Shown: positions 6,517 through 14,753 of the stretch, piece after piece
Position numbering within the stretch: the first letter of the stretch is position 1
How the letters are laid out: the number at the start of each line of letters is the position of its first letter
Assembly: GCA_019509685.1 (NCBI GenBank)
Contig: JAEKLU010000264.1
Coordinates: 1 to 15,192 of the forward strand
Direction of reading: 5' to 3'
Length of the DNA stretch: 15,192 bases
Source of the DNA: Mesorhizobium sp.
GTDB lineage: Bacteria; Pseudomonadota; Alphaproteobacteria; Rhizobiales; Rhizobiaceae
Notes under the pieces: model-generated
The model's input: only the letters and a program-made list of their open reading frames with translations
Told to the model about the DNA's origin: nothing
Databases searched by the model: none
Made by a program: the position numbers and the translations under genes

Positions 6517-6566
6517 GACGCGGGGCGCCTGTTGTCAATGAATGAAGCACCGATCCGGCCTGTGGA

Positions 6567-6716
6567 TCACCGGTCGTGCCACCAATATTCCCAGTATTCG
6601 CGTGGCATCTCGCGCTCGCCCAGCCCGATGTCGCGTCTCAGATAGGGGTCCGGCGGCGGCCGAAGGCGGCGCCGGTTTCGCAGTGGTGAAAGCAGCGCCG
6701 ACAAAGCCCGCCGCAC
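6567..6716 (-). CDS. Candidate small basic protein with D-I-G-L motif
   Basis: A 49-residue reading frame from a GTG at 6716 to TGA at 6569-6567. It is rich in Arg (R-N-R-R-R-L-R), then proline (P-P-P-D-P), and ends in Y-L-R-R-D-I-G-L-G-E-R-E-M-P-R-E-Y-W-E-Y-W-W. The L-R-R-D-I-G-L core recalls the L-x-D-I-G-L hallmark of DUF1127-type small rhizobial proteins, some of which act in phosphate and C1 metabolism or bind RNA-related partners. The Trp/Tyr tail is different, so membership is tentative. No ATG is available in this frame, and no good ribosome site precedes the GTG. The frame is open further upstream, past the end of the DUF4242 gene. An ATG-started frame upstream (M-T-G-S-S-L-S-M-A-D at about 6814) is in another phase, so a frameshift is also possible. 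The terminator at 6490-6516 supports a transcript. Confidence 0.42.
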   Translation of the reverse strand: MRRALSALLSPLRNRRRLRPPPDPYLRRDIGLGEREMPREYWEYWWHDR

Positions 6717-6837
6717 GAGGCCGCGCCGTGGCGCGAGACTATCCGCGACGGCGGATATTCTCGCGCTGTCCGGCAGGACATCAGATCCGCCATCGACAGG
6801 GATGAACCGGTCATCGCTGTGCCGTTCGCCCGCCGGA

Positions 6838-7110
6838 TCAGCGGTAAAAGTAGGGATCGAGAACGCGCACCTCCGTGATCTTGTCCACCGGCAGCGAATT
6901 CTTCTGCGCGGTGCTGCGGATCGCCTCGGGCGAGGGGGCGTCGTAGATGCAGAAAGTCTTGCCCTTGTCCGGCGTCACGAAGGACTGCACCCAGGTCACG
7001 CCTTTCTCGGCATTGCGCATGATGACGCCGCCCAGCGCGTCGGCGCCGGCGTCGTTCATCGGGATGTTGAGGCCGTCGGGAAATGTGCGTTCAATCAGAT
7101 AGCGAGGCAT
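6838..7110 (-). CDS. DUF4242 domain protein (SCO4226-like, possible nickel-binding)
   Basis: A 90-residue protein that is one whole DUF4242 domain (PF14026): start M-P-R-Y-L-I-E-R-T-F-P-D-G-L, middle V-T-W-V-Q-S-F-V-T-P-D-K-G-K-T-F-C-I-Y-D-A-P-S-P-E-A-I-R, and end V-D-K-I-T-E-V. The fold is ferredoxin-like. The Streptomyces member SCO4226 binds nickel, and other members carry the same W-x-x-S-x-V-x-x-D and C-x-Y-x-A-P-x-x-E-x-I-R signature. Nickel binding here is inferred from family only. The start at 7110 is set by AGGAAA a few bases upstream and by the family's usual M-x-R-Y/F-L-I-E-R beginning; the longer frame to 7203 has no support. It is cytosolic. It lies head-to-head with the LuxR-type ATPase gene over a 244-bp gap, which makes it a likely target of that regulator. 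Confidence 0.85.
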   Translation of the reverse strand: MPRYLIERTFPDGLNIPMNDAGADALGGVIMRNAEKGVTWVQSFVTPDKGKTFCIYDAPSPEAIRSTAQKNSLPVDKITEVRVLDPYFYR

Positions 7111-7259
7111 TGGATTTCCTTTCACGAGCGAAACGCGCCCGGTTTCGAGCGCTGGCGGACAAGACCATGTTGCCAAAGGAGACGCATCGGAGCCTTTCCC
7201 CATATTTGGCGGGACGATTCCCTATGTTGGCGACGTTTGAATGTGGAGAGCGACACTGC

Positions 7260-7279
7260 AATGTGTGGAAAGTCACATT
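7260..7279. promoter_or_regulatory. Candidate operator, AATGTG-N8-CACATT
   Basis: A perfect 6-bp inverted repeat with an 8-bp spacer lies in the divergent gap between the DUF4242 and LuxR-type genes. A half-like copy, AATGTG-GAGAGCGACACT, sits at 7240-7257, so the half-site AATGTG repeats at 20-bp spacing, about two helical turns. A TATA-like box (TTATAG, 7278-7283) overlaps its right end. The size and dyad fit a LuxR-type dimer site. The assignment is inference. Confidence 0.45.
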
Positions 7280-7354
7280 ATAGGGGCTTTCTTCCGGCCT
7301 ATCGTGTCGACACCCCGCCGTGGTAAAATCCCAATCCTTGAGAGAGACCGACGA

Positions 7355-9940
7355 ATGTTTCTGGAACGGCAGGCGCAGCTGCGGCAGCTGGAGGATTTGC
7401 TGGCTCAAGCCGGGCGCGGCCACGGCCGCGTGGCGGCCCTTTTGGGCGAGGCCGGCGCCGGCAAGACAGCGCTTGTCGAGGCTTTCGCCGGCAGTGTCGG
7501 CGGGAACGTCGCCATATTCCGCAGCGCCTGCGAGGATCTCTCGATCCCCGATCCGCTAGGGCCGCTCTACGATCTCGCGCGCGAGGCACAGTGGGAACTG
7601 CCGCGGGCGGTTGACGAGAAGCAAGTGCAACGGCTGCCCTTGTTTTGCGACGCGCTCGACGTCTTCGCGGCGAAAGGCCCGAGCCTGCTGATCATCGAGG
7701 ACCTGCACTGGGCGGATGACGCGACGCTCGATTTTGTCCGCTTCCTCGGCCGGCGGATTGCAAACGTCCACATATTGCTTGTGGTCACGGCCCGCACCGA
7801 CCGCAGCGAGGGACAGATGCGCGTGCGCCGGGCGCTCGGTGAGATACCAGCCGGCAGCGTCCAGCGCATCGAGGTGCCGCTGCTCAGCGAAACGGCGGTC
7901 AAGTCGCTGGCCGGGGCGGCCGAGCGCGATGGCGGCGCCATCTACCGCGCGACGGCCGGCAATGCTTTCTTCGTCACCGAATTGCTGGCAGCCGAAAGCG
8001 ATACCGCCTTGCCGGCGAGCGTGCGCGACGCCGTGCTGGCGCGGGCCGAACGCCTGTCGCCGGGCGCCCGCTCGATGCTCGACGCGGTCTCGGTGTTCCC
8101 GCGCCGCGCCGATGCCTGGGCGCTGAGCGGCCTATGCGGGATCGCGGCGGCCGGCCAGCTCGCCGAATGCGTCTCGCATGGTCTGCTCGAGGATCTCGGC
8201 GACGGCTACGCCTTCCGTCACGAGATCGCCCGCAGCGCCATCGAGATGGCGCTGACGCCGAGCCTGCGGCGCGAATACAACCAGCGCGCGCTTGCCGCGC
8301 TGCAGGAAAAACAGGACGTCGCCACGGCAAAGCTGGTGCATCACGCGGTCGAAGCGCAGGACCTGGCGGCGGTGCGCGAACTGGCGCCGCTCGCCGCGCG
8401 CGAGGCATCCCGCCTCGGCGCGCACCGCGACGCGGCCGGTTACTACGAGGTCGCCCTGCGCTATTGCGACGGGATGCCGATGGAGAGCCGCGCGGAGCTT
8501 CATGAAGGCCACGCCTTCGAATGCCACCTGATCGGCCGCATCGATGCGGCAATCGAAGCCCAGAGCCAGGCGCGCCGGCTGCGACAGGCGCTCGGGGACC
8601 GGCTGAAAGAGGGCGACAGCCTCCGATGCCTGTCGCGCTTCTCCTATCTTCTGGGCGACCGCGAGGCGGCCGACCGGTTCGGGGTGCAGGCCGTCGCGCT
8701 TCTGGAAACGGCGCCCGACAGCGCCGAGCTGGCGATGGCCTATTCGAACCTCTCGCAACTGGCGATGCTGGCCGAAAGGCTGGACGAGACGGTGTCTTTC
8801 GGGGGTAAGGCGGTCGAGCTGGCGGAGCGGTTGAACAGGCGCGACATCTTGTGCCATGCGCTGAACAATCTCGGCGCCGCCGGGCAATGGCTGGACCTTG
8901 CCAAGGGCCAGCGCGACCTCGCCCGCAGCCTCGACATCGCGCTGGAGGACAACTTCCAGGAGCACGCGGCGCGCGCCTTCACCAATAGCGCCTGCCTCGA
9001 GATGAATCGGCTGGCCCTTGGCGAAGCGCAGTCATTCCTCGAGCGAGGCATCGCCTATTGCGTCGAGAACGATCTGGCGACCTGGCGCGATTACATGCGC
9101 GGCGTGCAGGCGCAGCTCTTGTTACGGCGCGGCCTGTGGGACGACGCGGCGACAATCGCGCACGAGGTCATCGACGACGAGGCAGCGACGGCGCTGGTGC
9201 GCTATCCGGCGCTGGCGGCGCTGGCGCGGCTGCGCATCAGGCGCGGCGACCCTTCGGCGGAACAAGTGCTCGACGAGATGAAGCGGTTCCTGGACAAGGG
9301 CATGGAGGTGCAGCGGCTGGTGTCCTATGCGGCGGTGATGGCGGAACGTGCATGGTTGGAGCAGGGCGAGAGAGACGAGGCGCTACGCCTGATCGATCTC
9401 GCCGAGACCCTGTCGCCGACCAGGGCCGTGTTCGGCGAGCTGGCGATATGGCGGCAGATGCTCTTGCCGGGCAGCGATCCCGGGGACACTGCCGGCATGG
9501 CGGAGCCACACCGGTTGCAGCTCGCCGGCGACTGGCGCGGCGCCGCCGCACTCTGGGCGGACATGGGCGCGAGCTTCGAGCACGCGCTCGCCTTGCTGCA
9601 GGGCGATGAAGCGGCGCAGCGCGAGGCGCTCGGCATTCTGGAAGGACTTGGCGCAAGACCGATGGCGCAGCATGCGCGCGGCCTTATGCGGCAGAGCGGA
9701 TTGATCCACATTGCGCGCGGACCAAGGCAGGCGACGCGCTCAAATCAGGCGGGCCTCACGCAACGCCAGATGGAAGTCCTGCAACTTCTGGAGCGGGGCT
9801 TTTCCAACAAAAAGATCGCCGCGCATCTGACCATCTCGCCCAAGACGGTCGATCATCATGTTTCGGCGGTGCTGGAGAAGCTGGAAGTCATCTCGCGCGG
9901 CGAGGCGGCGGCGGCCGCGCGCGCGTCGGGGCTGTTGTGA
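7355..9940 (+). CDS. Large AAA-ATPase transcriptional regulator with C-terminal LuxR HTH (LAL-like)
   Basis: An 861-residue cytosolic regulator. The N-terminal AAA/STAND-type ATPase has Walker A GEAGAGKT (residues 31-38) and Walker B L-L-I-I-E-D-L-H-W-A-D-D (about 111-122), the H-W-A-D signature of LAL/MalT-like ATPases. A winged/sensor region follows (F-F-V-T-E-L-L, then A-x-R-L-S-P-G-A-R). A long helical TPR-like middle (about 300-780) probably senses a ligand or partner. The C-terminus (800-861) is a LuxR HTH: L-T-Q-R-Q-M-E-V-L-Q-L-L, then S-N-K-K-I-A-A-H-L-T-I-S-P-K-T-V-D-H-H-V, keeping the T-V-x-x-H recognition helix. In this family ATP-driven assembly normally switches on activation. 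The ATG at 7355 was chosen because M-F-L-E-R fits the usual N-terminus (F-x-E-R-x-x-x-L) and a purine-rich GAGAGAG lies upstream; the frame is open back to 7241. The divergent DUF4242 gene is the likely target. The inducing signal is unknown. Confidence 0.9.
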   Translation: MFLERQAQLRQLEDLLAQAGRGHGRVAALLGEAGAGKTALVEAFAGSVGGNVAIFRSACEDLSIPDPLGPLYDLAREAQWELPRAVDEKQVQRLPLFCDALDVFAAKGPSLLIIEDLHWADDATLDFVRFLGRRIANVHILLVVTARTDRSEGQMRVRRALGEIPAGSVQRIEVPLLSETAVKSLAGAAERDGGAIYRATAGNAFFVTELLAAESDTALPASVRDAVLARAERLSPGARSMLDAVSVFPRRADAWALSGLCGIAAAGQLAECVSHGLLEDLGDGYAFRHEIARSAIEMALTPSLRREYNQRALAALQEKQDVATAKLVHHAVEAQDLAAVRELAPLAAREASRLGAHRDAAGYYEVALRYCDGMPMESRAELHEGHAFECHLIGRIDAAIEAQSQARRLRQALGDRLKEGDSLRCLSRFSYLLGDREAADRFGVQAVALLETAPDSAELAMAYSNLSQLAMLAERLDETVSFGGKAVELAERLNRRDILCHALNNLGAAGQWLDLAKGQRDLARSLDIALEDNFQEHAARAFTNSACLEMNRLALGEAQSFLERGIAYCVENDLATWRDYMRGVQAQLLLRRGLWDDAATIAHEVIDDEAATALVRYPALAALARLRIRRGDPSAEQVLDEMKRFLDKGMEVQRLVSYAAVMAERAWLEQGERDEALRLIDLAETLSPTRAVFGELAIWRQMLLPGSDPGDTAGMAEPHRLQLAGDWRGAAALWADMGASFEHALALLQGDEAAQREALGILEGLGARPMAQHARGLMRQSGLIHIARGPRQATRSNQAGLTQRQMEVLQLLERGFSNKKIAAHLTISPKTVDHHVSAVLEKLEVISRGEAAAAARASGLL

Positions 9941-9958
9941 GGTGGGCGATCTAACTAC

Positions 9959-10060
9959 AGCAATTCCAGGAAAAGTGTGAGCGGTTTTCCGTCCGGAATT
10001 GCGTCAAAACAAAGAGTTAGAGCGCTTCGCCGTTTCCATGAAACGGTGAAACGCTCTAGA
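9959..10060. repeat. Rhizobial-type intergenic palindromic repeat (two hairpins)
   Basis: The first hairpin has GCAATTCC (9960-9967) with GGAATTGC (9995-10002), and inside it AGGAAAA with TTTTCC. After a short A-rich link, TAGAGCG...CGTTTC (10018-10036) pairs with GAAACG...CGCTCTA (10040-10058), with two mismatches and loop CAT. I recall both the AATTCC...AAAGAGTTAGAGCG run and the CGTTTC-CAT-GAAACG hairpin as frequent in Mesorhizobium and Rhizobium intergenic DNA; the copy number in this genome is not known. It follows the LuxR gene stop by about 20 bp and may shape mRNA ends. Confidence 0.7.
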
Positions 10061-10073
10061 ATCGCCGGCGTTG

Positions 10074-10133
10074 CCCCTCATCCGTCGCCTTCGGCGACAC
10101 CTTCTCCCCATGAACGGGGAGAAGGAAGAGGGG
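10074..10133. repeat. Multi-hairpin intergenic repeat abutting the secA stop
   Basis: The outer arms CCCCTC (10074-10079) and GAGGGG (10128-10133) enclose two hairpins: GTCGCC-TTC-GGCGAC (10084-10098) and CCTTCTCCCC-loop-GGGGAGAAGG (10100-10125). The C-C-C-C-T-C-A-T-C-C ... T-T-C-T-C-C-C-C style is that of intergenic palindromes I recall from Mesorhizobium. It ends one base before the secA stop codon (10136-10134), so it begins the secA 3' UTR and may serve as its transcript end. No T-run is present. Confidence 0.68.
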
Positions 10134-12860
10134 TCAGGCAAATGCGCCATGGCAGTGCTTGTATTTCTTGCCGGAGCCGCAGGGGCAGGCCTCGTTGCGG
10201 CCGACCTTGCCCCAGGTCGCGGGGTTCTTGGGATCGCGGTTTTCCGGTGCGACCACTGCCTCCTGCCGTACCAAAAGCGCTGTGTCACCACCCTGGAAGT
10301 CGTCCTCGCCGGTGGTACCGTCGATATGGCTGCCGAACATGTCGGGCGCCTGGGGCGGCGGCGCTTCAGCCGCCTCGCGCACCAGCTCGACGCGCATCAG
10401 CTGCGCGGTGACGGCCTGTTCCAGATTGCCGAGCATGGCCTGGAACAGCTCGAAGGCTTCGCTCTTGTATTCCTGCAGCGGGTCGCGCTGGGCATAGCCG
10501 CGGAAACCGACGACCGAGCGCAAATGGTCGAGATTGACGATGTGCTCGCGCCACAGATGGTCGAGGGTCTGCAGCACCACCGAGCGCTCGACATAGGTCA
10601 TCACGTCGGGGCCGAAGCGGTCGGCTCGTTCCTTGGCGGCAGCGTCCGCAGCCGCAGTGATACGCTCGCGGATATCGTCCTCGGCGATGCCCTCTTCCTT
10701 GACCCAGTCCTCGATCGGCAGGTCGAGGTTTAGGTACTGCGCCACTTCCTCCTTGAGGCCGGCGACGTTCCACTGCTCGGCATAGGCGTTTTCGGGGATG
10801 TTCTTGGCGACGACCTCCTCGATGACGCCTTCGCGCATCTCGGCGATCGTCTCCGACAGGCCTTCGCCGTCCATGAGCTCGATGCGCTGCTCGAACACCA
10901 CCTTGCGCTGGTCGTTGGAGACGTCGTCATATTTCAGCAGGTTCTTGCGGATGTCGAAGTTGCGGGCCTCGACCTTCTTCTGCGCCTTTTCCAGCGCCTT
11001 GTTGATCCAGGGATGGATGATGGCCTCGTCTTCCTTGAGGCCGAGCTTCGTCAACATGCCGTCCATGCGCTCGGAACCGAAGATGCGCATCAAATCGTCC
11101 TGCAGCGACAGGAAGAATTTCGAGCGGCCCGGGTCGCCTTGACGGCCCGAACGGCCACGCAACTGGTTGTCGATGCGGCGCGATTCATGGCGCTCGGTGG
11201 CGAGCACGTAGAGGCCGCCGGCGGCCAGCGCCTTTTCCTTCAGGCGCTCGATGTCGGCATGGATCGCCTTTTCGCGCGCCTCGCGCTCAGGGCCTTCCGG
11301 CATGTCGCCCAGTTCGTCGGCGATGCGCATCTCGGCGTTGCCGCCGAGCTTGATGTCGGTGCCGCGGCCGGCCATGTTGGTGGCGATGGTGATGGCGCCG
11401 GGCTTGCCGGCCTGGGCGACGATCGCCGCCTCGCGCTCGTGGTGGCGCGCGTTCAGCACTTCGAAATCCTTGAAACCTTCCTTGCGCAGGCGCTCGGCCA
11501 GCTGCTCGGATTTTTCGATCGAGGTCGTGCCAACCAGCGTCGGCTGGCCCTTGGCGCGCGCTTCCTTGATTTCCTTGACGATCGCTTTGTATTTCTCCTC
11601 GACCGTACGGTAGACCTCGTCGTCCTCATCCTTGCGGATAACCGGCAGGTTGGTCGGGATCTCGGTGACTTCCAGGCCATAGATGTTGCCGAATTCCTCG
11701 GCCTCGGTCAGCGCCGTGCCGGTCATGCCCGACAGCTTCTTGTAGAGGCGGAAGTAGTTCTGGAAGGTGACGGAGGCCAGCGTCTGGTTCTCGGGCTGGA
11801 TCGCCACATGTTCCTTGGCTTCGAGCGCCTGGTGCAGGCCTTCGGAATAGCGGCGTCCCGGCATCATGCGGCCGGTGAACTCGTCGATGATGACGATCTC
11901 GCCGTTGCGCACGATATAGTCCTTGTCCTTCTGGAACAGCCGGTGCGCCTTCAGCGCGTTGTTGACGTGATGGACGATGGCGACGTTCTCGACGTCGTAG
12001 AGCGACTCGCCCTTCAGCAGGCCGGCATCGCGCAGCAGGTTCTCCAGCTTCTCGGTGCCTTCCTCGGTGAAGATCGAGGTCTTCTGCTTCTCATCGATCT
12101 CATAATCCTGCGGCTGCAGCTGGATGATGAAGGTGTCGATGGTGTTGTACATTTCCGAACGGTCCTCGAGCGGACCGGAAATGATCAGCGGCGTGCGCGC
12201 CTCGTCGACAAGAATGGAATCGACCTCGTCGACGATCGCGTAATTGTGGCCACGCTGCACCATCTGGGCGCGCTCGTATTTCATATTGTCGCGCAGGTAG
12301 TCGAAGCCGAGCTCGTTGTTGGTGGCGTAGGTAACGTCCGCGGCATAGGCGACACGCCGTTCCTCGTCCGACAGGCCGTGGACGATGACGCCGACCGAGA
12401 GGCCGAGGAACTTGTAGACGCGGCCCATCCATTCGGAGTCGCGCGTGGCGAGATAGTCGTTGACGGTAACGACGTGGACGCCCTTGCCGGCGAGCGCGTT
12501 GAGATAGACCGGCAAGGTGGCGACCAGCGTCTTGCCTTCACCGGTGCGCATCTCGGCGATGCCGCCATTGTGAAGCACCATGCCGCCGATCAACTGTACG
12601 TCAAAAGGCCGCATGCCAAGCACGCGGCGTGCCGCTTCGCGCGCTGTCGCGAAGGCCGGCACCAAAAGATCTTCGAGCGAAGCGCCGTTGGCGATGTCCT
12701 GGCGGAATTTTTCCGTGCGCCCCGCAAGCTCGGCGTCGGACAACGCCCGCATCTCGTTTTCCATGGCGTTGATGGCTTCTACCCTTGGCCGGGTCGACTT
12801 GACGCGGCGATCGTTGGAAGAGCCGAAAACCTTACGGGCGAGACCGCCGAGACTGACCAT
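10134..12860 (-). CDS. secA: Preprotein translocase ATPase SecA
   Basis: A 908-residue protein, close to the usual SecA length (E. coli 901). It couples ATP hydrolysis to pushing unfolded preproteins through SecYEG and cycles between cytosol and inner membrane. Visible landmarks are the N-terminal F-G-S-S-N-D-R-x-x-K start, Walker A GEGKT (107-111), the [12 protein letters not shown] motif, Walker [13 protein letters not shown] (210-221), the preprotein cross-linking domain, [16 protein letters not shown], and the second nucleotide-binding fold ([11 protein letters not shown]). The C-terminal zinc/SecB-binding motif is [13 protein letters not shown] (C892, C894, C903, H904). The start is the ATG at 12860 with AAAGGA upstream; an in-frame open stretch of 39 codons precedes it but lacks SecA homology. 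It is divergent from a periplasmic foldase gene. All key residues are intact. No SecM-like leader was found. Confidence 0.98.
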   Translation of the reverse strand: MVSLGGLARKVFGSSNDRRVKSTRPRVEAINAMENEMRALSDAELAGRTEKFRQDIANGASLEDLLVPAFATAREAARRVLGMRPFDVQLIGGMVLHNGGIAEMRTGEGKTLVATLPVYLNALAGKGVHVVTVNDYLATRDSEWMGRVYKFLGLSVGVIVHGLSDEERRVAYAADVTYATNNELGFDYLRDNMKYERAQMVQRGHNYAIVDEVDSILVDEARTPLIISGPLEDRSEMYNTIDTFIIQLQPQDYEIDEKQKTSIFTEEGTEKLENLLRDAGLLKGESLYDVENVAIVHHVNNALKAHRLFQKDKDYIVRNGEIVIIDEFTGRMMPGRRYSEGLHQALEAKEHVAIQPENQTLASVTFQNYFRLYKKLSGMTGTALTEAEEFGNIYGLEVTEIPTNLPVIRKDEDDEVYRTVEEKYKAIVKEIKEARAKGQPTLVGTTSIEKSEQLAERLRKEGFKDFEVLNARHHEREAAIVAQAGKPGAITIATNMAGRGTDIKLGGNAEMRIADELGDMPEGPEREAREKAIHADIERLKEKALAAGGLYVLATERHESRRIDNQLRGRSGRQGDPGRSKFFLSLQDDLMRIFGSERMDGMLTKLGLKEDEAIIHPWINKALEKAQKKVEARNFDIRKNLLKYDDVSNDQRKVVFEQRIELMDGEGLSETIAEMREGVIEEVVAKNIPENAYAEQWNVAGLKEEVAQYLNLDLPIEDWVKEEGIAEDDIRERITAAADAAAKERADRFGPDVMTYVERSVVLQTLDHLWREHIVNLDHLRSVVGFRGYAQRDPLQEYKSEAFELFQAMLGNLEQAVTAQLMRVELVREAAEAPPPQAPDMFGSHIDGTTGEDDFQGGDTALLVRQEAVVAPENRDPKNPATWGKVGRNEACPCGSGKKYKHCHGAFA

Positions 12861-12921
12861 CCAATGGTCCTTTCGATAGCATTCTTGGTCGTTGCGACAG
12901 GTGCCGGGCGGCCCCATCAAA

Positions 12922-12937
12922 TCCGCGTGAACGCGGA
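12922..12937 (-). promoter_or_regulatory. Hairpin in the secA leader region
   Basis: TCCGCG-TGAA-CGCGGA is a perfect 6-bp stem with a 4-nt loop, 62-77 bases upstream of the secA start. The gap between secA and the PPIase gene (12861-13122, 262 bp) must hold both promoters, but I cannot place -35/-10 boxes with confidence. Possible leader structure; function unknown. Confidence 0.35.
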
Positions 12938-13122
12938 CAAACGCAAAAAGCGCCCGGAAAACGGTTCTGGACGCCAAGTCGATGGACAGATAAGAGGGGG
13001 CTCAATCGATGTCAACGCTGCGTTAGCCCTCTGGGTAGCGCCAAATTCCGCCACAATCCGACTGATCTGGAACCCTTCCGCTCCCACGATCCCTATTGGC
13101 AATCCCCATTGGAGTTATCTTG

Positions 13123-14046
13123 ATGTCCTTGTCGTTCCGCCGTGCGTCGCTTGCCAGCCTTGGTCTGGCCTTCGGGCTCTCGGCTCTTTGCCTGTCGCCG
13201 CTGATGGCGCAAGAGACCGCGCCCGCGCCTGCCCAACCGGACGCCGCCGCGCCCGCGGCCGCACCGGTCGATCCGAATGCCGTCGTTGCCACCGTCAATG
13301 GCGAGAAGCTGACCGAGGCCGACCTTCAGCTTGCCGAGGGCGAGCTGTCGCAGCAGTTCGCGCAATTGCCGCCGGAACAGCGCCGCGCCGCGGCACTTTC
13401 GGCCGCGATCGAAATCCGCGTCATGGCCAAGAAGGCGATCGATGCCGGGCTCGACAAGGATCCCGACTTCCAGCGCCGCATGGCCTTCCTGCAACAGCGG
13501 GCGCTGCATGGCGAGGTGGTCGAGAAGGAAGTCGTCGCCAAGGTGACCGACGCCGATGTTCGTGCCCGCTACGACCAGGAAATCGCCAACACGCCGCCGG
13601 TCAACGAAATCCACGCCCGTCACATCCTCGTGAAGACGAAGGAAGAGGCCGACGCGATCATCAAGCAGCTCGATGGCGGCGCCGATTTCCAGAAGCTCGC
13701 CAACGAGCACACGAGCGACCCGAGCGGCAAGACCAGCGGTGGCGACCTCGGCTGGTTCGGCCCGGGACAGATGGTGCCGGAATTCGACAAGGCAGCCTTT
13801 GCGCTCGACGTCGGCAAATACTCGAAGGAGCCGGTGCAGTCGCAGTTCGGCTGGCACGTCATCAAGGTCGAGGACAAGCGCGCCAAGCAGCCGCCGGCTT
13901 TCGACGACGTCAAGGATCAGGCCAAGCAGGCCGTCATCCGCGACAAGTATTTCGCCATGGTCAAGGATTTGCGCGCCGCGGCCAAGGTCGAAATCCCGGA
14001 CGAGAAGCTCAAGAAGGACATCGATACGCTGGAAAGCAGCAAGTAA
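13123..14046 (+). CDS. Periplasmic parvulin-type peptidyl-prolyl isomerase (PpiC/SurA-like)
   Basis: A 307-residue exported protein. The signal peptide (M-S-L-S-F-R-R ... L-G-L-A-F-G-L-S-A-L ... L-M-A) is cut near residue 29. A Pro/Ala-rich linker follows, then a SurA-like N-terminal chaperone region (V-V-A-T-V-N-G-E-K-L-T-E-A-D, typical of SurA_N). The parvulin domain spans about 161-255: E-I-H-A-R-H-I-L-V-K-T-K-E-E-A, then F-Q-K-L-A-x-E-H-S/T-x-D-P-S-G and G-G-D-L-G-W-F-G-P-G-Q-M-V-P-E-F. It ends with F-G-W-H-V-I-K-V. The H-I-L and F-G-W-H active-site strands are intact. It catalyses cis-trans isomerisation of X-Pro bonds and helps fold exported or outer-membrane proteins. The ATG at 13123 is chosen because GGAG (13111-13114) is well spaced and the signal peptide begins there. 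It is divergent from secA and is followed by a strong terminator. Confidence 0.93.
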   Translation: MSLSFRRASLASLGLAFGLSALCLSPLMAQETAPAPAQPDAAAPAAAPVDPNAVVATVNGEKLTEADLQLAEGELSQQFAQLPPEQRRAAALSAAIEIRVMAKKAIDAGLDKDPDFQRRMAFLQQRALHGEVVEKEVVAKVTDADVRARYDQEIANTPPVNEIHARHILVKTKEEADAIIKQLDGGADFQKLANEHTSDPSGKTSGGDLGWFGPGQMVPEFDKAAFALDVGKYSKEPVQSQFGWHVIKVEDKRAKQPPAFDDVKDQAKQAVIRDKYFAMVKDLRAAAKVEIPDEKLKKDIDTLESSK

Positions 14047-14073
14047 TCGATCGCCGACCGACTGTTCTTAAGA

Positions 14074-14094
14074 GGGCGCCTTCGGGCGCCCTTT
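14074..14094. terminator. Rho-independent terminator between convergent genes
   Basis: GGGCGCC-TTCG-GGCGCCC forms a perfect 7-bp GC stem with the very stable UUCG loop, followed by TTT. It lies 28 bp after the PPIase stop and 5 bp before the end of the TetR gene. It ends the PPIase transcript. The stem is symmetrical, but the T-run favours rightward termination. Confidence 0.85.
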
Positions 14095-14098
14095 CGCG

Positions 14099-14695
14099 TT
14101 ATGAAGCCTGGGTTATTCCGCGCACCACGTAGCGGACAGCGGCGCGGATCGTCGCCTGGCTCTCGTCGAGGCGGTTGGTCAGCAAATGCCGCCAGGCGTA
14201 GGAGGCAATAAGATCGGCGACGATTTCGGCATCGACATCGGCCGCTACCTCGCCACGCGTCTTGCCGCGCTCGACGATGCGGCCGGTATGGCCGCGGCGA
14301 GCTTTCGAATAGTCGGCAAGTGCTGCAGCCGCCGCCGCGTCGGATTGCGCCTCGGCGACGAGCGAACGGAAGACATTGCCCGACGGCGTGTCGCGCCAAT
14401 GGGCGAACAGGTTCCCCAGGAAGCCGACGAGATCGTCCTCGATGTTGCCGGTATCGGGCGTCTCGACGCGCTTTTGCCGTTGATAGACTTCGATCAGCAG
14501 CGCCGCCTTGCTCGGCCACCAGCGATAGATGGTCGGCTTGCCCGCCCGGGCCCGGCGTGCCACGGCCTCGATCGAGAAGCCGGAATAGCCTGCCTCGCGC
14601 AGCACCGCCTCGGCGGCCTCGATAATGGCGTCGGCGCTCTCGGGATTGCGCCTGGCGCCGATCGATTTGCGCCCCGGAGCGGCGTCCTCGCCCAT
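14099..14695 (-). CDS. TetR/AcrR family transcriptional repressor
   Basis: A 198-residue one-component regulator. The N-terminal TetR DNA-binding domain is clear: [27 protein letters not shown], then the recognition helix [16 protein letters not shown] (residues about 40-66). The rest is the variable ligand domain, of the type seen in the TetR_C_11 group (D-D-L-V-G-F-L, then [10 protein letters not shown], then [17 protein letters not shown]). The ATG at 14695 is chosen because AAGGA precedes it by seven bases; the frame opens earlier only with TTG. It runs convergent to the PPIase gene and divergent from argJ. Two palindromes in the 187-bp gap (14724-14738 and 14754-14785) are good candidates for its own operator. 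The ligand and full regulon are unknown; control of argJ is unlikely but possible. Confidence 0.9.
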   Translation of the reverse strand: MGEDAAPGRKSIGARRNPESADAIIEAAEAVLREAGYSGFSIEAVARRARAGKPTIYRWWPSKAALLIEVYQRQKRVETPDTGNIEDDLVGFLGNLFAHWRDTPSGNVFRSLVAEAQSDAAAAAALADYSKARRGHTGRIVERGKTRGEVAADVDAEIVADLIASYAWRHLLTNRLDESQATIRAAVRYVVRGITQAS

Positions 14696-14723
14696 GTTGT
14701 CGTCCTTAGCCGGTGAATCTCTC

Positions 14724-14738
14724 GCCAATCTTATTGGC
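14724..14738. promoter_or_regulatory. Palindrome GCCAAT-CTT-ATTGGC, candidate TetR operator
   Basis: A perfect 6-bp inverted repeat with a 3-bp spacer lies 28 bp upstream of the TetR start, within its probable promoter. TetR dimers bind short dyads of about this size. Assignment is inference. Confidence 0.45.
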
Positions 14739-14753
14739 TTCGGAGCGCAAACG

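Noticed and set aside
10074..10133. A CRISPR repeat or tRNA-like cloverleaf
   Set aside because: The hairpins are not repeated with spacers, and there are no tRNA consensus loops; an intergenic palindromic repeat fits better.
12861..12977. N-terminal extension of SecA by 39 codons
   Set aside because: Begins with TTG, has no homology to SecA N-termini, and the ATG at 12860 has a good ribosome site and the expected start sequence.
12861..13122. SecM-like arrest peptide gene upstream of secA
   Set aside because: No short ATG-led frame with a signal peptide and arrest-like motif was seen on the - strand.
11013..14132. A 1039-codon open frame on the + strand opposite secA, running on into the PPIase region
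   Set aside because: It is antisense to an intact secA and then out of phase with the intact PPIase gene. High third-position GC in secA leaves few stops in this antisense phase. It shows no domain and is Ala/Asp/Val-rich low-complexity translation.
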